NCBI GenBank assembly: GCA_965230335.1
Contig: CBDDKS010000006.1
Span: forward strand, 1,302,001-1,366,000
Length of the DNA stretch: 64,000 nt
Reading direction: 5' to 3'
From: CBDDKS01 sp965230335
GTDB taxonomy: Bacteria > Pseudomonadota > Gammaproteobacteria > Enterobacterales > Kangiellaceae
How positions within the stretch are numbered: position 1 is the stretch's first letter; every line of letters begins with the position of its first letter. The notes beneath the pieces are model-generated. The model was given only the letters and a program-made list of their open reading frames with translations. It was not told where the DNA came from and did no database searches. Below are positions 1 through 9,462 of the stretch, one piece after another. A program made the translations under genes and the position numbers.

Positions 1-324
1 ACCGATTAATAACATCCATGCATGAAATGTTAAGGCCAAACAAAGGCAAGCGATGGCTGTACCTATCATAACACTCAAGGTAAATTTCTTTAAATCAGAC
101 TTATCCAGACGAGCGCCCGCCCACATGAGTAAAAACCCACTCAATAACGTCGCTAATGAGTAATAAGCACTGTACTGCGTATGACTCAAGTCAAAGGCAG
201 CTCTCCATTGAGCGCCAAATACTGCAATGTAAAAGGTTTGCCCAGTATTTCCCATAAATGCTAAGGCAAATCCAAATAACAAAAATCGATAGTTTTTCTG
301 TATAAAGACCTTGTAACCCATCAT
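1..324 (-). CDS. MFS transporter, N-terminal part (cut by window start)
   Basis: This is the first 108 residues of a membrane transporter reading leftward off the window. I translated it by hand from two adjacent ATG codons at 324 and 321. The protein starts with a short basic end and then a hydrophobic segment containing FGFALAFMGNTGQTF. A second segment (SAYYSLATLLSGFLLMW) is followed by GARLDK, which fits the conserved loop between helices 2 and 3 of major facilitator superfamily permeases. A third hydrophobic segment follows before the edge. The substrate cannot be told from this part. There is no strong ribosome binding site in front of the start. The C-terminal three quarters lie outside the window. 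Confidence 0.8.
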   Translation of the reverse strand, partial: MMGYKVFIQKNYRFLLFGFALAFMGNTGQTFYIAVFGAQWRAAFDLSHTQYSAYYSLATLLSGFLLMWAGARLDKSDLKKFTLSVMIGTAIACLCLALTFHAWMLLIG

Positions 325-755
325 GAAACCATTCTTAAATAAAAACACCTATTATACTGAAATTTAAAAGATGTCGTTCAACAAACCTTTCTTCTTGTTA
401 CCCTTTCAAAAGGTTGACTTTGGCTTTGCTGGAAAAAGCGACTTTAAAGCAACCCAAGAGCAATCTCATAAAAAGATTAATACTTATTTACTTAATCCTC
501 TCATTCGCAAAATAAGTAAATTGCCCTACACTAAAATAAGCATCAGAAATAAACAATACAAGTGATTGATATTGCATATTTTCAATCCATTGGCTATAAA
601 TAATCTATAGTTATTAATGACTTAGTATCATAAAACACAAGGTTTTTAATACATCTGTAAAATACACAACGTGATACAAAGAACCACTATAAAACATATG
701 CAATATCTAATTATTTTTAATAATAGACAATATCCTTAATATCACTAAGGTTAAC
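325..755. other. intergenic region between MFS transporter and chemoreceptor
   Basis: About 430 bases of AT-rich sequence separating two divergent genes. One open frame of 64 codons (371-565, plus) starts here, but its product is lysine-rich, resembles nothing I know and has no convincing ribosome binding site. I see no terminator, tRNA or clear operator. Promoters for both flanking genes must lie here, but I could not pick out a convincing -35/-10 pair or a flagellar sigma-28 site. Confidence 0.5.
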
Positions 756-2375
756 ATGACACCTTTTCGATGTAATTTGAAAACAAAAATCTTAGCCATC
801 AGTTTTTCAACAATGGCATTAACGATGATTATGGGATCGTTTGCCATTTGGCGCTTAAGTAGCTCATTAACGGATTATGAAAAAATAGTGTCTCAACTGG
901 TTCAACAGGAAGTTGAACTTGAAAAAATATCGTTAGAACTTTCCACTCAACTCAACCATTGGCATAACTTTTTATTACGAGGCAAACAAGGCGCTACACA
1001 ATATTGGGATTATTTTAAAAAAAGTGAAGAAATCATTTTTAAGTCATCAAAAAAATTATCCGAACATTTAGAGGATCCTGCTATCAAAAACTCATTAAAG
1101 GAGTTTATCGAATATTATGAAATTTCTATTAAAACCTACGAAAAAGGGTATGAACACTTTATCAACTCCCAATATTCCTATAAACGGGCAGAAGCCAATT
1201 TAAACAAATTAGATGATAAACCAGCAAAACTGCTTAACAATGCCATGTATCTCATTAATAATAAAATTAAGGACAACACTTCAAAAGTTTCTAAAAACAG
1301 TCAAGCCGCTCTATGGTTTAACGTGCCTTTATTTTTCATTATTGCCTGTTTATCAGCCTTTGCCTTTTATTGGTTTTTATACAAAGAATTTACACGTCCA
1401 TTATTTAGTTTAGCCAAAACTGTTAAAGAATTAAGCCAGGGCGACTTTTCCAAACCGATTCATTCTGAAAGAAAAGATGAAATTGGTCAGATCATTCGTC
1501 ATTTAGCAGACACCCAGCGCTTTATTCAAAGTCTCATGAATCAAATTCGTTCAATTTCCACAGCACTCACGCAGGATGCAGATATTATTAATCAATCATC
1601 ATCACAAATTGCCCACGAGACTCAGGAAAACAACCATCAACTTGAATTAACAGCAACAGCAATTACTGAAATGAGTTGTACCGTTCAGGAAGTCGCCCAA
1701 AATGCACTGGGGGCCGCTGATGCAGCAGCACTTGCTGACGAATCAGCAAAAAATGGTTTGGAAACCATGGAGTTCAGCATAAACACGATTAATACTTTAT
1801 CGACAGAAGTATTAACAGCTGCAGATATTATTCGGCAACTGGAAGAGGAAACCAATAGTATAGGCAAAGTATTAGATGTCATTCGTGGTATTGCAGAGCA
1901 AACTAATTTACTGGCATTAAATGCCGCCATTGAAGCAGCCAGAGCAGGAGAGCAAGGCAGAGGCTTTGCAGTAGTTGCTGATGAAGTCAGAAACCTGGCG
2001 CAACGTACTCAAGATTCTACCAGTGAAATTCAGCAAATCATTGAAAGTGTACAATCTGGTGCAAAAAATGCTGTACTAGCAATGAATAAAGGCAGCGAAT
2101 CTGCTGTAGCTTGTGTTGACCAATCCACTATCGCTGATGAATCATTAAAAGACATTACAACGTCTGTCAATAAAATCCATGGTATGAATACTCAAATCGC
2201 AACGGCTGCTGAACAACAAACCACCGTTGCTGAAGATTTAAGTAAAAGTGTTAATCATATTGCACATAGCATGAATACCATCCATTCCAATGTAAAAAGC
2301 TTTAACGAACTATCAACTTCTTTGGCAGAAATGGCTTCACAATTAAATGAAGCAGCCAATCATATGAAACTTTAA
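756..2375 (+). CDS. methyl-accepting chemotaxis protein
   Basis: Transmembrane chemoreceptor of 539 residues that would signal to CheA/CheW at the cell pole. A first membrane helix lies at about 11-33, followed by a mostly helical periplasmic sensor region of roughly 150 residues that looks like a four-helix bundle. A second helix lies at about 188-210, then a HAMP linker, then a long coiled-coil signalling domain. The hairpin tip is clear at about 380-411 (EQTNLLALNAAIEAARAGEQ, then GRGFAVVADEVR). AAGG stands 5 nt before the ATG. There is no C-terminal pentapeptide tether for CheR. The ligand is unknown. It stands alone, about 58 kb from cheV/cheR in this window. Confidence 0.95.
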   Translation: MTPFRCNLKTKILAISFSTMALTMIMGSFAIWRLSSSLTDYEKIVSQLVQQEVELEKISLELSTQLNHWHNFLLRGKQGATQYWDYFKKSEEIIFKSSKKLSEHLEDPAIKNSLKEFIEYYEISIKTYEKGYEHFINSQYSYKRAEANLNKLDDKPAKLLNNAMYLINNKIKDNTSKVSKNSQAALWFNVPLFFIIACLSAFAFYWFLYKEFTRPLFSLAKTVKELSQGDFSKPIHSERKDEIGQIIRHLADTQRFIQSLMNQIRSISTALTQDADIINQSSSQIAHETQENNHQLELTATAITEMSCTVQEVAQNALGAADAAALADESAKNGLETMEFSINTINTLSTEVLTAADIIRQLEEETNSIGKVLDVIRGIAEQTNLLALNAAIEAARAGEQGRGFAVVADEVRNLAQRTQDSTSEIQQIIESVQSGAKNAVLAMNKGSESAVACVDQSTIADESLKDITTSVNKIHGMNTQIATAAEQQTTVAEDLSKSVNHIAHSMNTIHSNVKSFNELSTSLAEMASQLNEAANHMKL

Positions 2376-2427
2376 AAATATAATAAAAAAGTATTGGGAA
2401 TTTTTTCTTATCCCAGGTTCAGGTTAC

Positions 2428-3552
2428 TTACATTTTCTTCATTATTTTTCTTAACTTTCTTTCAATCAGTAAACTGAGTCTTGGGCGTTGTAAGCGCCCC
2501 CATTGCATTTCTGTTTTTGCATCCGATAAGCTGCGTTTATATTGACTGTCACCTGCCAAGAAATCATATCTTACTGCGCCTAAACCTTGAGCATATTCTA
2601 TAGCCATCATATGAGAAACCAAACCTGGTTTTAACGTATTCTTATTAACTTTTTTTTCAACTTCCTGACTGGGTTCATAATTAAAACCACTTTGATAGGC
2701 ATACATAACCTGATCATGAAAAAAGTTATACAAATAACCAATCGTGTAATTTCCTGCTACACAGCGCATCAGTTTGATTTGTCCTGTTTCAAGGCCTTCC
2801 TGACACAAATTATAATGAAATTGTTTAAATACTGATGAAGCAAAAGAGCCCGGTCTTCCTTTTTGTACCCAATAGGCTTGATGCCAATGTTCTAAATGTT
2901 CCAGATACTGTTGCACATCCTCTTGACTGTCAGCCACTTCAATCTTCAACTCTCCAATCGATTCATAATATTTTTTTGATCGTCGTATTTGATAACTGGT
3001 ATTCTTGGACAAAGTCTCCATGATATTCTTATTTTGCATATCACTTAATTCTCTTTGCCAACTGACACCTTCGCTGGTTACCCACCAAAATAAATTATTT
3101 TCTTTTGCTACCTCAATAAAGTCATTATTTTTACAAGATGCATGTATATTTAATTCATCCCAATTTTTTTCATTCATCATTGCTTGAACAATAGCATGAT
3201 TGACTTCTTTCTCTATCTCTTTATCAACTAATGGCGCAATATATTCCGGTGTCAGTACATCATAATCTTCGTATCCCGACTCATGCATAAATAAGCTTCT
3301 GGACTTGAATACTTTTTTACGAAAAAGTGTATTTTTTCCCAATAAACATAATCCAACTACCTGATTATCATCACCTTTAATGACTTTAATAAGAAAAGGT
3401 CGATAACTTTCTGGTAAAACGGACAGCCAGTGTTTGGTCCAAATCCAGGTTTGAAAAATATTAACGTGATTTCTTTTTTCTAGAGATAACCATTCTTTTT
3501 CTAATGATTCCATAGAAAATGTTTTTTCAATGAATACTTGAACATTTGCCAT
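2428..3552 (-). CDS. GNAT/FemAB-like acetyltransferase-fold protein (CelD/BcsL type)
   Basis: A 374-residue cytoplasmic protein that looks like the Acetyltransf_6 family found with exopolysaccharide and PEP-CTERM loci. Support is the N-terminal WLSLE...FQTWIWTKHW pattern, a central SYQIRRSKKYY segment near residue 184, and a late YDFLAGDSQYKRSL motif that is typical of the family's acyl-CoA-dependent fold. Such proteins probably transfer acyl or aminoacyl groups to a surface sugar or peptide, but the substrate is unknown. It lies 14 nt downstream of the polysaccharide deacetylase on the same strand, so the two are probably one transcript. A weak GGGA/TCCC hairpin lies just beyond its stop (about 2394-2415). 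Confidence 0.8.
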   Translation of the reverse strand: MANVQVFIEKTFSMESLEKEWLSLEKRNHVNIFQTWIWTKHWLSVLPESYRPFLIKVIKGDDNQVVGLCLLGKNTLFRKKVFKSRSLFMHESGYEDYDVLTPEYIAPLVDKEIEKEVNHAIVQAMMNEKNWDELNIHASCKNNDFIEVAKENNLFWWVTSEGVSWQRELSDMQNKNIMETLSKNTSYQIRRSKKYYESIGELKIEVADSQEDVQQYLEHLEHWHQAYWVQKGRPGSFASSVFKQFHYNLCQEGLETGQIKLMRCVAGNYTIGYLYNFFHDQVMYAYQSGFNYEPSQEVEKKVNKNTLKPGLVSHMMAIEYAQGLGAVRYDFLAGDSQYKRSLSDAKTEMQWGRLQRPRLSLLIERKLRKIMKKM

Positions 3553-3566
3553 ATTTAATGTCTGTT

Positions 3567-4583
3567 TTAATAATACCTGTCAAATATAACAGGTAATGCA
3601 ATCGGTGAAATAGTTTCATGTAATGTATGTCTGGCAGAAGCTCGCTTTATATCAAAAGGTGACAATTTCTGGCAATGATTGGTACTTCCTGTACAAAATG
3701 AAAAGGCCACTTTATAACCCACTTGTTCTGCTAACTGTTTCGTTGTTTCTGTAAAATGCTTATGTGTTCCCACTGGATAAGCCAATGCCTCAACAGGTTT
3801 TTGTATTTCCTTTTCTATTAACCTTTTACTCGTTTCAAGTTCATGATGCTGTTTTTCTTCAGATATGCGAGATAATACTTCATGAGTTAATGTATGCGAA
3901 CTAATATTCATCCCTTGTTGACTCATTTCTTTTAAATGCGCCCATGTCATCAATTGTTTATCAGCCACATCACTTCCCGGACGTTCAACTTCACATACCT
4001 CAGATAAGTCAGTAAAAAAATGCTCCAAATCGAGTGAAGAATCAAATTGAACCAATTCATTAAGCTGATTCATAGTACTGCCCGCATGGTTGCCCAATTT
4101 AAAATGCTTATTAACGACCTCTATTGAATCCTTTTTTGAATGATGCACTAAATAGGCAATTTCATCCCACCAGCCTAAACGACGATCATTAATTAAACCT
4201 GCTGGTATAAAAAATGTAGCCGGAACACCTTCTGACTTTAACAATGGGAAAGCCTGTTTATAATTATTAAGATATCCATCATCAAAAGTAATCATTGAAT
4301 AAGGTCCTTTTATAGTCGTTTCTCCTGCAAGTATTTGCAGTAAATCATCCATCGATAAAACGTGTGTATTTCTATTTAGCCACTGTATTTGTTTTTTAAA
4401 TGCTGAGGCATAATGTGTTTCACCAAGATCGTAAAAATCGGGGGGCACTCTTTCATCATCACCAAAAATATGATGGTAGCAAATAACAGATAAAGAATGC
4501 TGTTGAAACTTTATTGCCAAAGATAAAAGCCCTGTAGATAGGGCAATTTTTGACAAAGCACTGTGTTTTGACAAAACCAACAA
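3567..4583 (-). CDS. polysaccharide deacetylase (NodB homology domain)
   Basis: A 338-residue carbohydrate esterase family 4 protein. It would remove N- or O-acetyl groups from a surface polysaccharide. The N-terminal part has ICYHHIFG, the metal-site motif TFDDGY is at about residue 100, and the second motif SHTLTH (metal-binding His-x3-His) is at about 229. The barrel closes with EALAYPVGTH. The reading frame has no ATG near the right place: an in-frame TGA lies two codons upstream of TTG at 4583, so a TTG start (4583, 4580 or 4574) is required; GAGG stands about 4 nt before 4583. It is encoded with the downstream GNAT-like gene and is divergent from the PEP-CTERM operon. Confidence 0.85.
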   Translation of the reverse strand: MLVLSKHSALSKIALSTGLLSLAIKFQQHSLSVICYHHIFGDDERVPPDFYDLGETHYASAFKKQIQWLNRNTHVLSMDDLLQILAGETTIKGPYSMITFDDGYLNNYKQAFPLLKSEGVPATFFIPAGLINDRRLGWWDEIAYLVHHSKKDSIEVVNKHFKLGNHAGSTMNQLNELVQFDSSLDLEHFFTDLSEVCEVERPGSDVADKQLMTWAHLKEMSQQGMNISSHTLTHEVLSRISEEKQHHELETSKRLIEKEIQKPVEALAYPVGTHKHFTETTKQLAEQVGYKVAFSFCTGSTNHCQKLSPFDIKRASARHTLHETISPIALPVIFDRYY

Positions 4584-4888
4584 ACCTCAATACTGAGCAA
4601 CACAAATCAACAAGGCTTGGTACCTGTTTGCACCTAACCTCAGCGACCTGTTTTTTTATGCTTAAAATGCTTGGAAACAAATGGTTTGATTATATACTTA
4701 ATTCTGTTGAATATACAGATAGCCTTGGTTTAAAAGTCATCTGAATCATAAGGAATCCAGTCATCAACTGTTTTTTGTATGCGAGCTCAATAGCCCCTAA
4801 ATACCTCGAACTTAAGATAAGTAGATGAAATATACCTGCATATCTTGTTACAATCCTAACATAACCGAATATCAAACGAGGCTTTTTA
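4584..4888. other. divergent intergenic region upstream of the ACP-PrsKRT operon
   Basis: About 305 bases between the deacetylase and acyl carrier protein genes, likely holding both promoters. At 4617-4632 a sequence resembles a sigma-54 promoter (TTGG...TTTGCA), but the GG and GC are 9 rather than 10 bases apart, so I do not call it. Short open frames here look like chance. GAGG stands 8 nt before the ACP ATG. Confidence 0.45.
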
Positions 4889-5167
4889 ATGGTAAAAACG
4901 GCTTTACAGGATTCCCTAATTCAACTGATCAAGAAAACACTCTCTTTATCCGATAACTCCATTCATTTTACTCCTCAAACGCTGTTATTGGGTCACATTC
5001 CTGAGCTGGACTCTATGTCCATAGCTTCTCTTATTCTTTCTATGGAGGAAACCTTCAAAATCTCTATACCAGATGAAGATTTATCGGCAGAATGTTTTGA
5101 ATCTATTGAAAGTTTAACCAATTTTATCCACCCACTTTTAAACGCCCATGAATCCAGGGTCTGTTAA
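4889..5167 (+). CDS. acyl carrier protein
   Basis: A 92-residue acidic helical protein with the phosphopantetheine site ELDSMSIASL, the attachment Ser being at about residue 42. It would carry an acyl or aminoacyl group on a 4'-phosphopantetheine arm. Dedicated acyl carrier proteins are common in exosortase/PEP-CTERM gene clusters, where they are thought to serve exopolysaccharide or lipid assembly. This one heads an apparent operon and its last 20 bases overlap the start of the secreted protease gene. The DSM in place of the usual DSL is a common variant. Its partner acyl-ACP ligase is not in this window. Confidence 0.9.
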   Translation: MVKTALQDSLIQLIKKTLSLSDNSIHFTPQTLLLGHIPELDSMSIASLILSMEETFKISIPDEDLSAECFESIESLTNFIHPLLNAHESRVC

Positions 5168-5963
5168 GCTTGCATACAAAAACCTAGTACAATTGCTGAT
5201 TATCAGTTTTTGCCAAGGTATTTTTGCTCACTCTTCACACAACCTTCCCAAATTGCTTCCTAAATTAAAACCATCTATTGTTGGCGTTGGTTCATTTCAA
5301 AAAAACCGTAGTAACCCTAAGGAATTTTGGGGAACAGGCTTTGTTGTTATCGATGGGCACCATGTCATCACCAACCAACATGTCTTAAGCAAACTGGAAC
5401 AACAACCTAAAGCTCAGCTATCCATTTTTGTTAGGAAGGATGATCTCGTCTATCTTTTTAAGGCGAGTATCGTTAAACAGGATAAAGAACATGATTTGGC
5501 ATTATTACACTTTGTTGGTCCACAATTACCTGCAATGACCATTGGCAACTCTGACAATGTCAAAGAAGGCGAAACCTATGCCTATTCCGGTTATCCCGCA
5601 GCTAATGTTCTGGGTTTATATCCAGTGACTCACCGCGGTATGATTTCAGCCATTGTTCCTTTTATGATCCCTGTCAATAACAGCACTCAGCTCACAATCG
5701 ATGCATTAAAGAAATTACGTAACCCATTTTCCATTTTTCAACTGGATACTGCCGCCTACCCAGGAAACAGTGGCAGTCCGCTATATAATATGCAGACAGG
5801 GCATGTTATCGGTGTCATGAATAAAGTACTCTTACTGAATGCAAAAGAGTCTGCTTTAAGCAAACCTTCGGGTATTTCTTTTGCCGTTCCGGCAGAGCAT
5901 ATTCACAACCTCATCAAACAAGCCGGATTATCTTTGCCCCCAACCTCCCAACAAAAACCATGA
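5148..5963 (+). CDS. secreted trypsin-like serine protease
   Basis: A 271-residue S1/HtrA-type peptidase without a PDZ domain. An N-terminal hydrophobic segment (LVQLLIISFCQGIFAHS) suggests export to the periplasm. The catalytic triad is visible: His in ITNQHVL (about 77), Asp in EHDLALLH (about 117) and Ser in PGNSGSPLY (about 209). It overlaps the acyl carrier protein gene by 20 bases and the PrsK gene by 4 bases (ATGA), so it is probably translated together with them. Its position inside the PEP-CTERM regulatory operon suggests a role in envelope sensing or in processing surface proteins, but this is inference. Confidence 0.88.
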   Translation: MNPGSVKLAYKNLVQLLIISFCQGIFAHSSHNLPKLLPKLKPSIVGVGSFQKNRSNPKEFWGTGFVVIDGHHVITNQHVLSKLEQQPKAQLSIFVRKDDLVYLFKASIVKQDKEHDLALLHFVGPQLPAMTIGNSDNVKEGETYAYSGYPAANVLGLYPVTHRGMISAIVPFMIPVNNSTQLTIDALKKLRNPFSIFQLDTAAYPGNSGSPLYNMQTGHVIGVMNKVLLLNAKESALSKPSGISFAVPAEHIHNLIKQAGLSLPPTSQQKP

Positions 5964-8059
5964 TCTCATCCATTACTCAAATTGGTTACTTAATTTCAAC
6001 AGGTTTTTGTTTACTTTTCCTGGTCTTACTGCTTTCCACCTGGCGAGGACGATTATCCGGCATACTACTTTGGGTTGCTATTCTTACCAGTGGCTTATGG
6101 TCATTCAGCGCTTTTTTGGTTCATAGAGCAACGGATGTTCTATTTTTTCATTTAATGTTCGAACTCTTTGATGCCATACGTTATTTTGCCTGGTTGTATT
6201 TTCTTTATGATTTACTCAATCCTCTACAGCAAAAAAGTAATGGTGTTTTAATTTGGCTACAGCATAAATACATTTGGCTGTCATTACCCATTATTTTAGT
6301 GTTATCCAAATTTATTCCAGGCATTACTCATATCTGGAGCCAGTTAACTCATGCCGAACTTCACCTAACGTTACTGATGTTATTGTCTGTATTTTGTCTG
6401 ATTTTAACGGAACAACTATACCGACATACCAAGCCCCAGCAACGCTGGGCTATCAAATTTCTTTGTTTAGGTTTAGGCACTATCTTCCTGTTTGATTTTT
6501 ACCTCTATTCAGATGCTGTCCTATTTAATCGAATTCGTACCGATACGGAAGCTGCCAGGGGTTATTTATCACTCCTTTATTGGCCACTGATTGGTATAGC
6601 CACCGCCCGAAACCCCAAATGGTCCGTTGAACTCTTTGTGTCGCGGACACTGGCAGTGCGTTCCATTGTTGTCATTCTTGCCGGTGTTTACCTGTTATTA
6701 ATGTCTTTGATTGGCTATTACCTGAAGCACAATATTCCGGACTGGGGCGAAGTTTTTATATTACTTTTTCTGTTTGCCGCGACTTTGTTCTTTTCATCAT
6801 TGCTGTTTTCAGGAAAATTTCGTGGTAAAGTCAAATTTCTGGTTAATAAACACTTTTTTAATTCTCAATTTGATTATCGTCAGGAATGGCTGGATTTCAC
6901 TCAACAACTGTCTCAGGCAAAACAGCAAGACACTCATTTTTTTAAGGATGTTTTGAAAGCTTCGGCTGAATTAATGGACAGCCCTGGCGCCATGTTATGG
7001 CTACAAAAATCCCATGGAGATTTTGAGTTTCAAGATCATTGGTGCATGAGCCCAACAGAAAAAGACCCTCATTTAGGTAAACTCATACCCTATCTAAAAG
7101 ATAATCAAACCATTATTGATATTGAAGATTATCGAAAATTTCCTCAAAATTACCCGACACTCACCATGCCCAAGTGGCTCATGCAAATGCCTCTTTGCTG
7201 GGCTGTGTTACCATTAATGGTTGCAGATACCTTACAAGGCGTTATTCTGCTTGCCAAGCCTCACGCCAACAGGGCCATTAATTGGGAAGATCGTGAGTTA
7301 TTAACCACCGCCGCATTACAATTAACCAGTTATATTAAATTATATCAAACCACACTTGACCTGGTGGATGCAAAACAATTTGAAGCTTTTAATCGTTTGT
7401 CTGCTTTTGTGGTACATGACTTGAAAAATGTATGTGCCCAGTTATCATTAATTACTACCAATGCCACGAAACATAAAGACAACCCAGCCTTTATCGATGA
7501 TGCTTTCTCAACGGTTGAACACTCTGTTGAAAAAATGCAGCGTATGTTAGCCTCTCTCAGAAAAAATCGAGTGGATGCAGCAACAACTCAAACTATTTTA
7601 CTGGCCCCCCTACTGAATGAACTGATACAAATGCGTAGTACTCAAAACCCCCAACCTTTATTGCAAAATTGCGATTCAAGCATCACCGTTCGTGCCAATC
7701 ACGAAAAGCTTGTATCCGTACTGAATCATCTCGTTCAAAATGCTCAGGACGCCTGCCAGGATGATGGTAACGTTCATATCCAGGTATTGACACAAACAGA
7801 AGACATTATCATTTCAATTAAAGATAATGGTTGCGGTATGACTGATGAATTTATTCGAAGCCGCTTATTCAAACCTTTCGATACAACCAAAGGTAATTCT
7901 GGTATGGGTATTGGCGCCTATCAAAGTAAAGAGGTCATTGAAAGTTTTGGAGGTAAACTCTCCGTAACCAGTGAGCCTAATATTGGAACTGAGTTTCTGG
8001 TACAGTTGTCAAAAGCTGAAGCTATCCCTACACCTCTTGAACCCTCTGCAAATAATTAG
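5960..8059 (+). CDS. prsK: PEP-CTERM system sensor histidine kinase PrsK
   Basis: A 699-residue membrane histidine kinase. Residues 1 to about 295 hold a series of hydrophobic helices, the multi-pass N-terminal module of PrsK proteins. A GAF-like region follows (about 310-460). The phosphoacceptor box is FVVHDLKNVCAQLS with His at about 485, followed by the ATPase boxes NHLVQNAQDA (about 588), DNGCGM (about 621) and GMGIGAY (about 648). It would phosphorylate PrsR, encoded 11 nt downstream. The HDLKN form of the H-box is characteristic of this family. The ATG overlaps the stop of the protease gene. The signal sensed is unknown. Confidence 0.93.
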   Translation: MISSITQIGYLISTGFCLLFLVLLLSTWRGRLSGILLWVAILTSGLWSFSAFLVHRATDVLFFHLMFELFDAIRYFAWLYFLYDLLNPLQQKSNGVLIWLQHKYIWLSLPIILVLSKFIPGITHIWSQLTHAELHLTLLMLLSVFCLILTEQLYRHTKPQQRWAIKFLCLGLGTIFLFDFYLYSDAVLFNRIRTDTEAARGYLSLLYWPLIGIATARNPKWSVELFVSRTLAVRSIVVILAGVYLLLMSLIGYYLKHNIPDWGEVFILLFLFAATLFFSSLLFSGKFRGKVKFLVNKHFFNSQFDYRQEWLDFTQQLSQAKQQDTHFFKDVLKASAELMDSPGAMLWLQKSHGDFEFQDHWCMSPTEKDPHLGKLIPYLKDNQTIIDIEDYRKFPQNYPTLTMPKWLMQMPLCWAVLPLMVADTLQGVILLAKPHANRAINWEDRELLTTAALQLTSYIKLYQTTLDLVDAKQFEAFNRLSAFVVHDLKNVCAQLSLITTNATKHKDNPAFIDDAFSTVEHSVEKMQRMLASLRKNRVDAATTQTILLAPLLNELIQMRSTQNPQPLLQNCDSSITVRANHEKLVSVLNHLVQNAQDACQDDGNVHIQVLTQTEDIIISIKDNGCGMTDEFIRSRLFKPFDTTKGNSGMGIGAYQSKEVIESFGGKLSVTSEPNIGTEFLVQLSKAEAIPTPLEPSANN

Positions 8060-8070
8060 GATCTGACCCT

Positions 8071-9429
8071 GTGAATGAAAAACAACCTTCCATCTTAGTC
8101 GTTGAAGATGACCCTGGCTTACAAAATCAATTAAAATGGTGTTTTGATAACTTTGAAGTTGTTATTGCAGAAAACAGAAAAAATGCCATTGCGGCTTTAA
8201 GACGATATGAGCCTCAGGTTGTCACATTAGATCTGGGTTTACCTCCTGATGCAGCCAATGCCAGTGAAGGCCTGGCTACACTTAAAGACATCCTTACTTT
8301 AGCTCCTCATACGAAAGTGATTGTAGTCACTGGCAATGATGATCGAAGTAATGCCCTTAAAGCAATTGAGCTAGGTGCCTACGACTTTTACCAAAAACCT
8401 ATTGACCCGGAAGTACTTCATTTAATCGTTCAACGCGCTCAACATCTCTACTCCATAGAGCAGGAAAATAGAACAATGAGTGCCAGCCAGAATCAATCAC
8501 CACTTGATGGTATTATTGCCACCAGTCCATCTATGATAAAAGTGTGTCGTATGATTGAACGTGTTGCACCAACCAACGTAACAACCTTGTTACTTGGTGA
8601 TAGTGGTACTGGTAAAGAAGTTCTGGCCAAAGCTTTACATAATTTAAGTAGTCGAAAAGACCATCGCCTCGTCGCTATCAATTGTGCAGCCATTCCTGAT
8701 AATCTACTGGAGAGTGAGCTCTTTGGTTATGAAAAAGGCGCTTTTACTGGAGCTGTCAAACAAACCAAAGGTAAAATTGAATACGCACATAATGGCACTT
8801 TGTTTCTTGATGAAATCGGCGATCTTCCCATGCCTTTGCAAGCAAAACTACTGCGCTTTCTTCAGGAAAGGGTCATTGAACGTATTGGTGGTCGTGATGA
8901 AATTGCTGTTGATGTCCGTGTACTTTGTGCAACACATCGTAATTTATCAGATATGGTGTCTGAGGGCAGTTTTCGAGAAGATTTATTTTATCGACTGAGT
9001 GAAATAACCATAGATATTCCTCCATTAAAAGATAGAAGTGGTGATATTTTACTGTTGGCCAAAACATTATTGACTCGTTTTAATAAAGAACAAAAAAGAG
9101 CCCTAAAAGGCTTTTCTCAAGAAGCCATTCATGCAATGGAAAACTACGTTTGGCCCGGTAATGTTCGTGAGTTAGAAAATAAAATCAAACGAGCCATTAT
9201 TATGTCAGATGATCAATATATATCGGCAGACGACTTACAGTTAGAACAAAATGAACACACCAATATGCCTTTTAACTTACGTGAAGTAAGAGATAAAGCA
9301 GAAGTAGAAACGATATTGCGTGCTATCACTTATTGTGACAGTAATATCTCTAAAGCAGCTGAGTTATTAGGTTTAACTCGTCCAACACTTTATTCACTTA
9401 TGGCTAAACACCATATCGAAAATCATTAA
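8071..9429 (+). CDS. prsR: PEP-CTERM-box response regulator PrsR (sigma-54 activator)
   Basis: A 452-residue NtrC-family transcription factor. The receiver domain (1-125) has the phosphoacceptor Asp in VTLDLGLP (about 54) and the Lys in YQKPIDP. The AAA+ domain carries GDSGTGKE (about 176), the sigma-54 contact loop GAFTGA (about 224) and the Walker B LFLDEIGD (about 246). A Fis-type helix-turn-helix ends the protein (NISKAAELLGLTRPTLY). The start is GTG at 8071. PrsR would open promoters bound by RNA polymerase-sigma-54; a matching promoter stands at 12411-12426 in front of the PEP-CTERM gene, which supports this role directly. Confidence 0.95.
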   Translation: MNEKQPSILVVEDDPGLQNQLKWCFDNFEVVIAENRKNAIAALRRYEPQVVTLDLGLPPDAANASEGLATLKDILTLAPHTKVIVVTGNDDRSNALKAIELGAYDFYQKPIDPEVLHLIVQRAQHLYSIEQENRTMSASQNQSPLDGIIATSPSMIKVCRMIERVAPTNVTTLLLGDSGTGKEVLAKALHNLSSRKDHRLVAINCAAIPDNLLESELFGYEKGAFTGAVKQTKGKIEYAHNGTLFLDEIGDLPMPLQAKLLRFLQERVIERIGGRDEIAVDVRVLCATHRNLSDMVSEGSFREDLFYRLSEITIDIPPLKDRSGDILLLAKTLLTRFNKEQKRALKGFSQEAIHAMENYVWPGNVRELENKIKRAIIMSDDQYISADDLQLEQNEHTNMPFNLREVRDKAEVETILRAITYCDSNISKAAELLGLTRPTLYSLMAKHHIENH

Positions 9430-9462
9430 AGCTTGTTAAAGAGCTTTACAGTACACATTATT

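Noticed and set aside
371..565. 64-codon open frame between the MFS and chemoreceptor genes
   Set aside because: Lys-rich product without recognisable features, no good ribosome binding site, in an AT-rich promoter region.
2389..2417. Possible terminator between the chemoreceptor and the GNAT-like gene
   Set aside because: The stem is only GGGA/TCCC plus one or two pairs; too weak to annotate.
4617..4632. Sigma-54-like sequence upstream of the acyl carrier protein gene
   Set aside because: GG and GC are 9 rather than 10 bases apart, and sigma-54 tolerates this spacing poorly.
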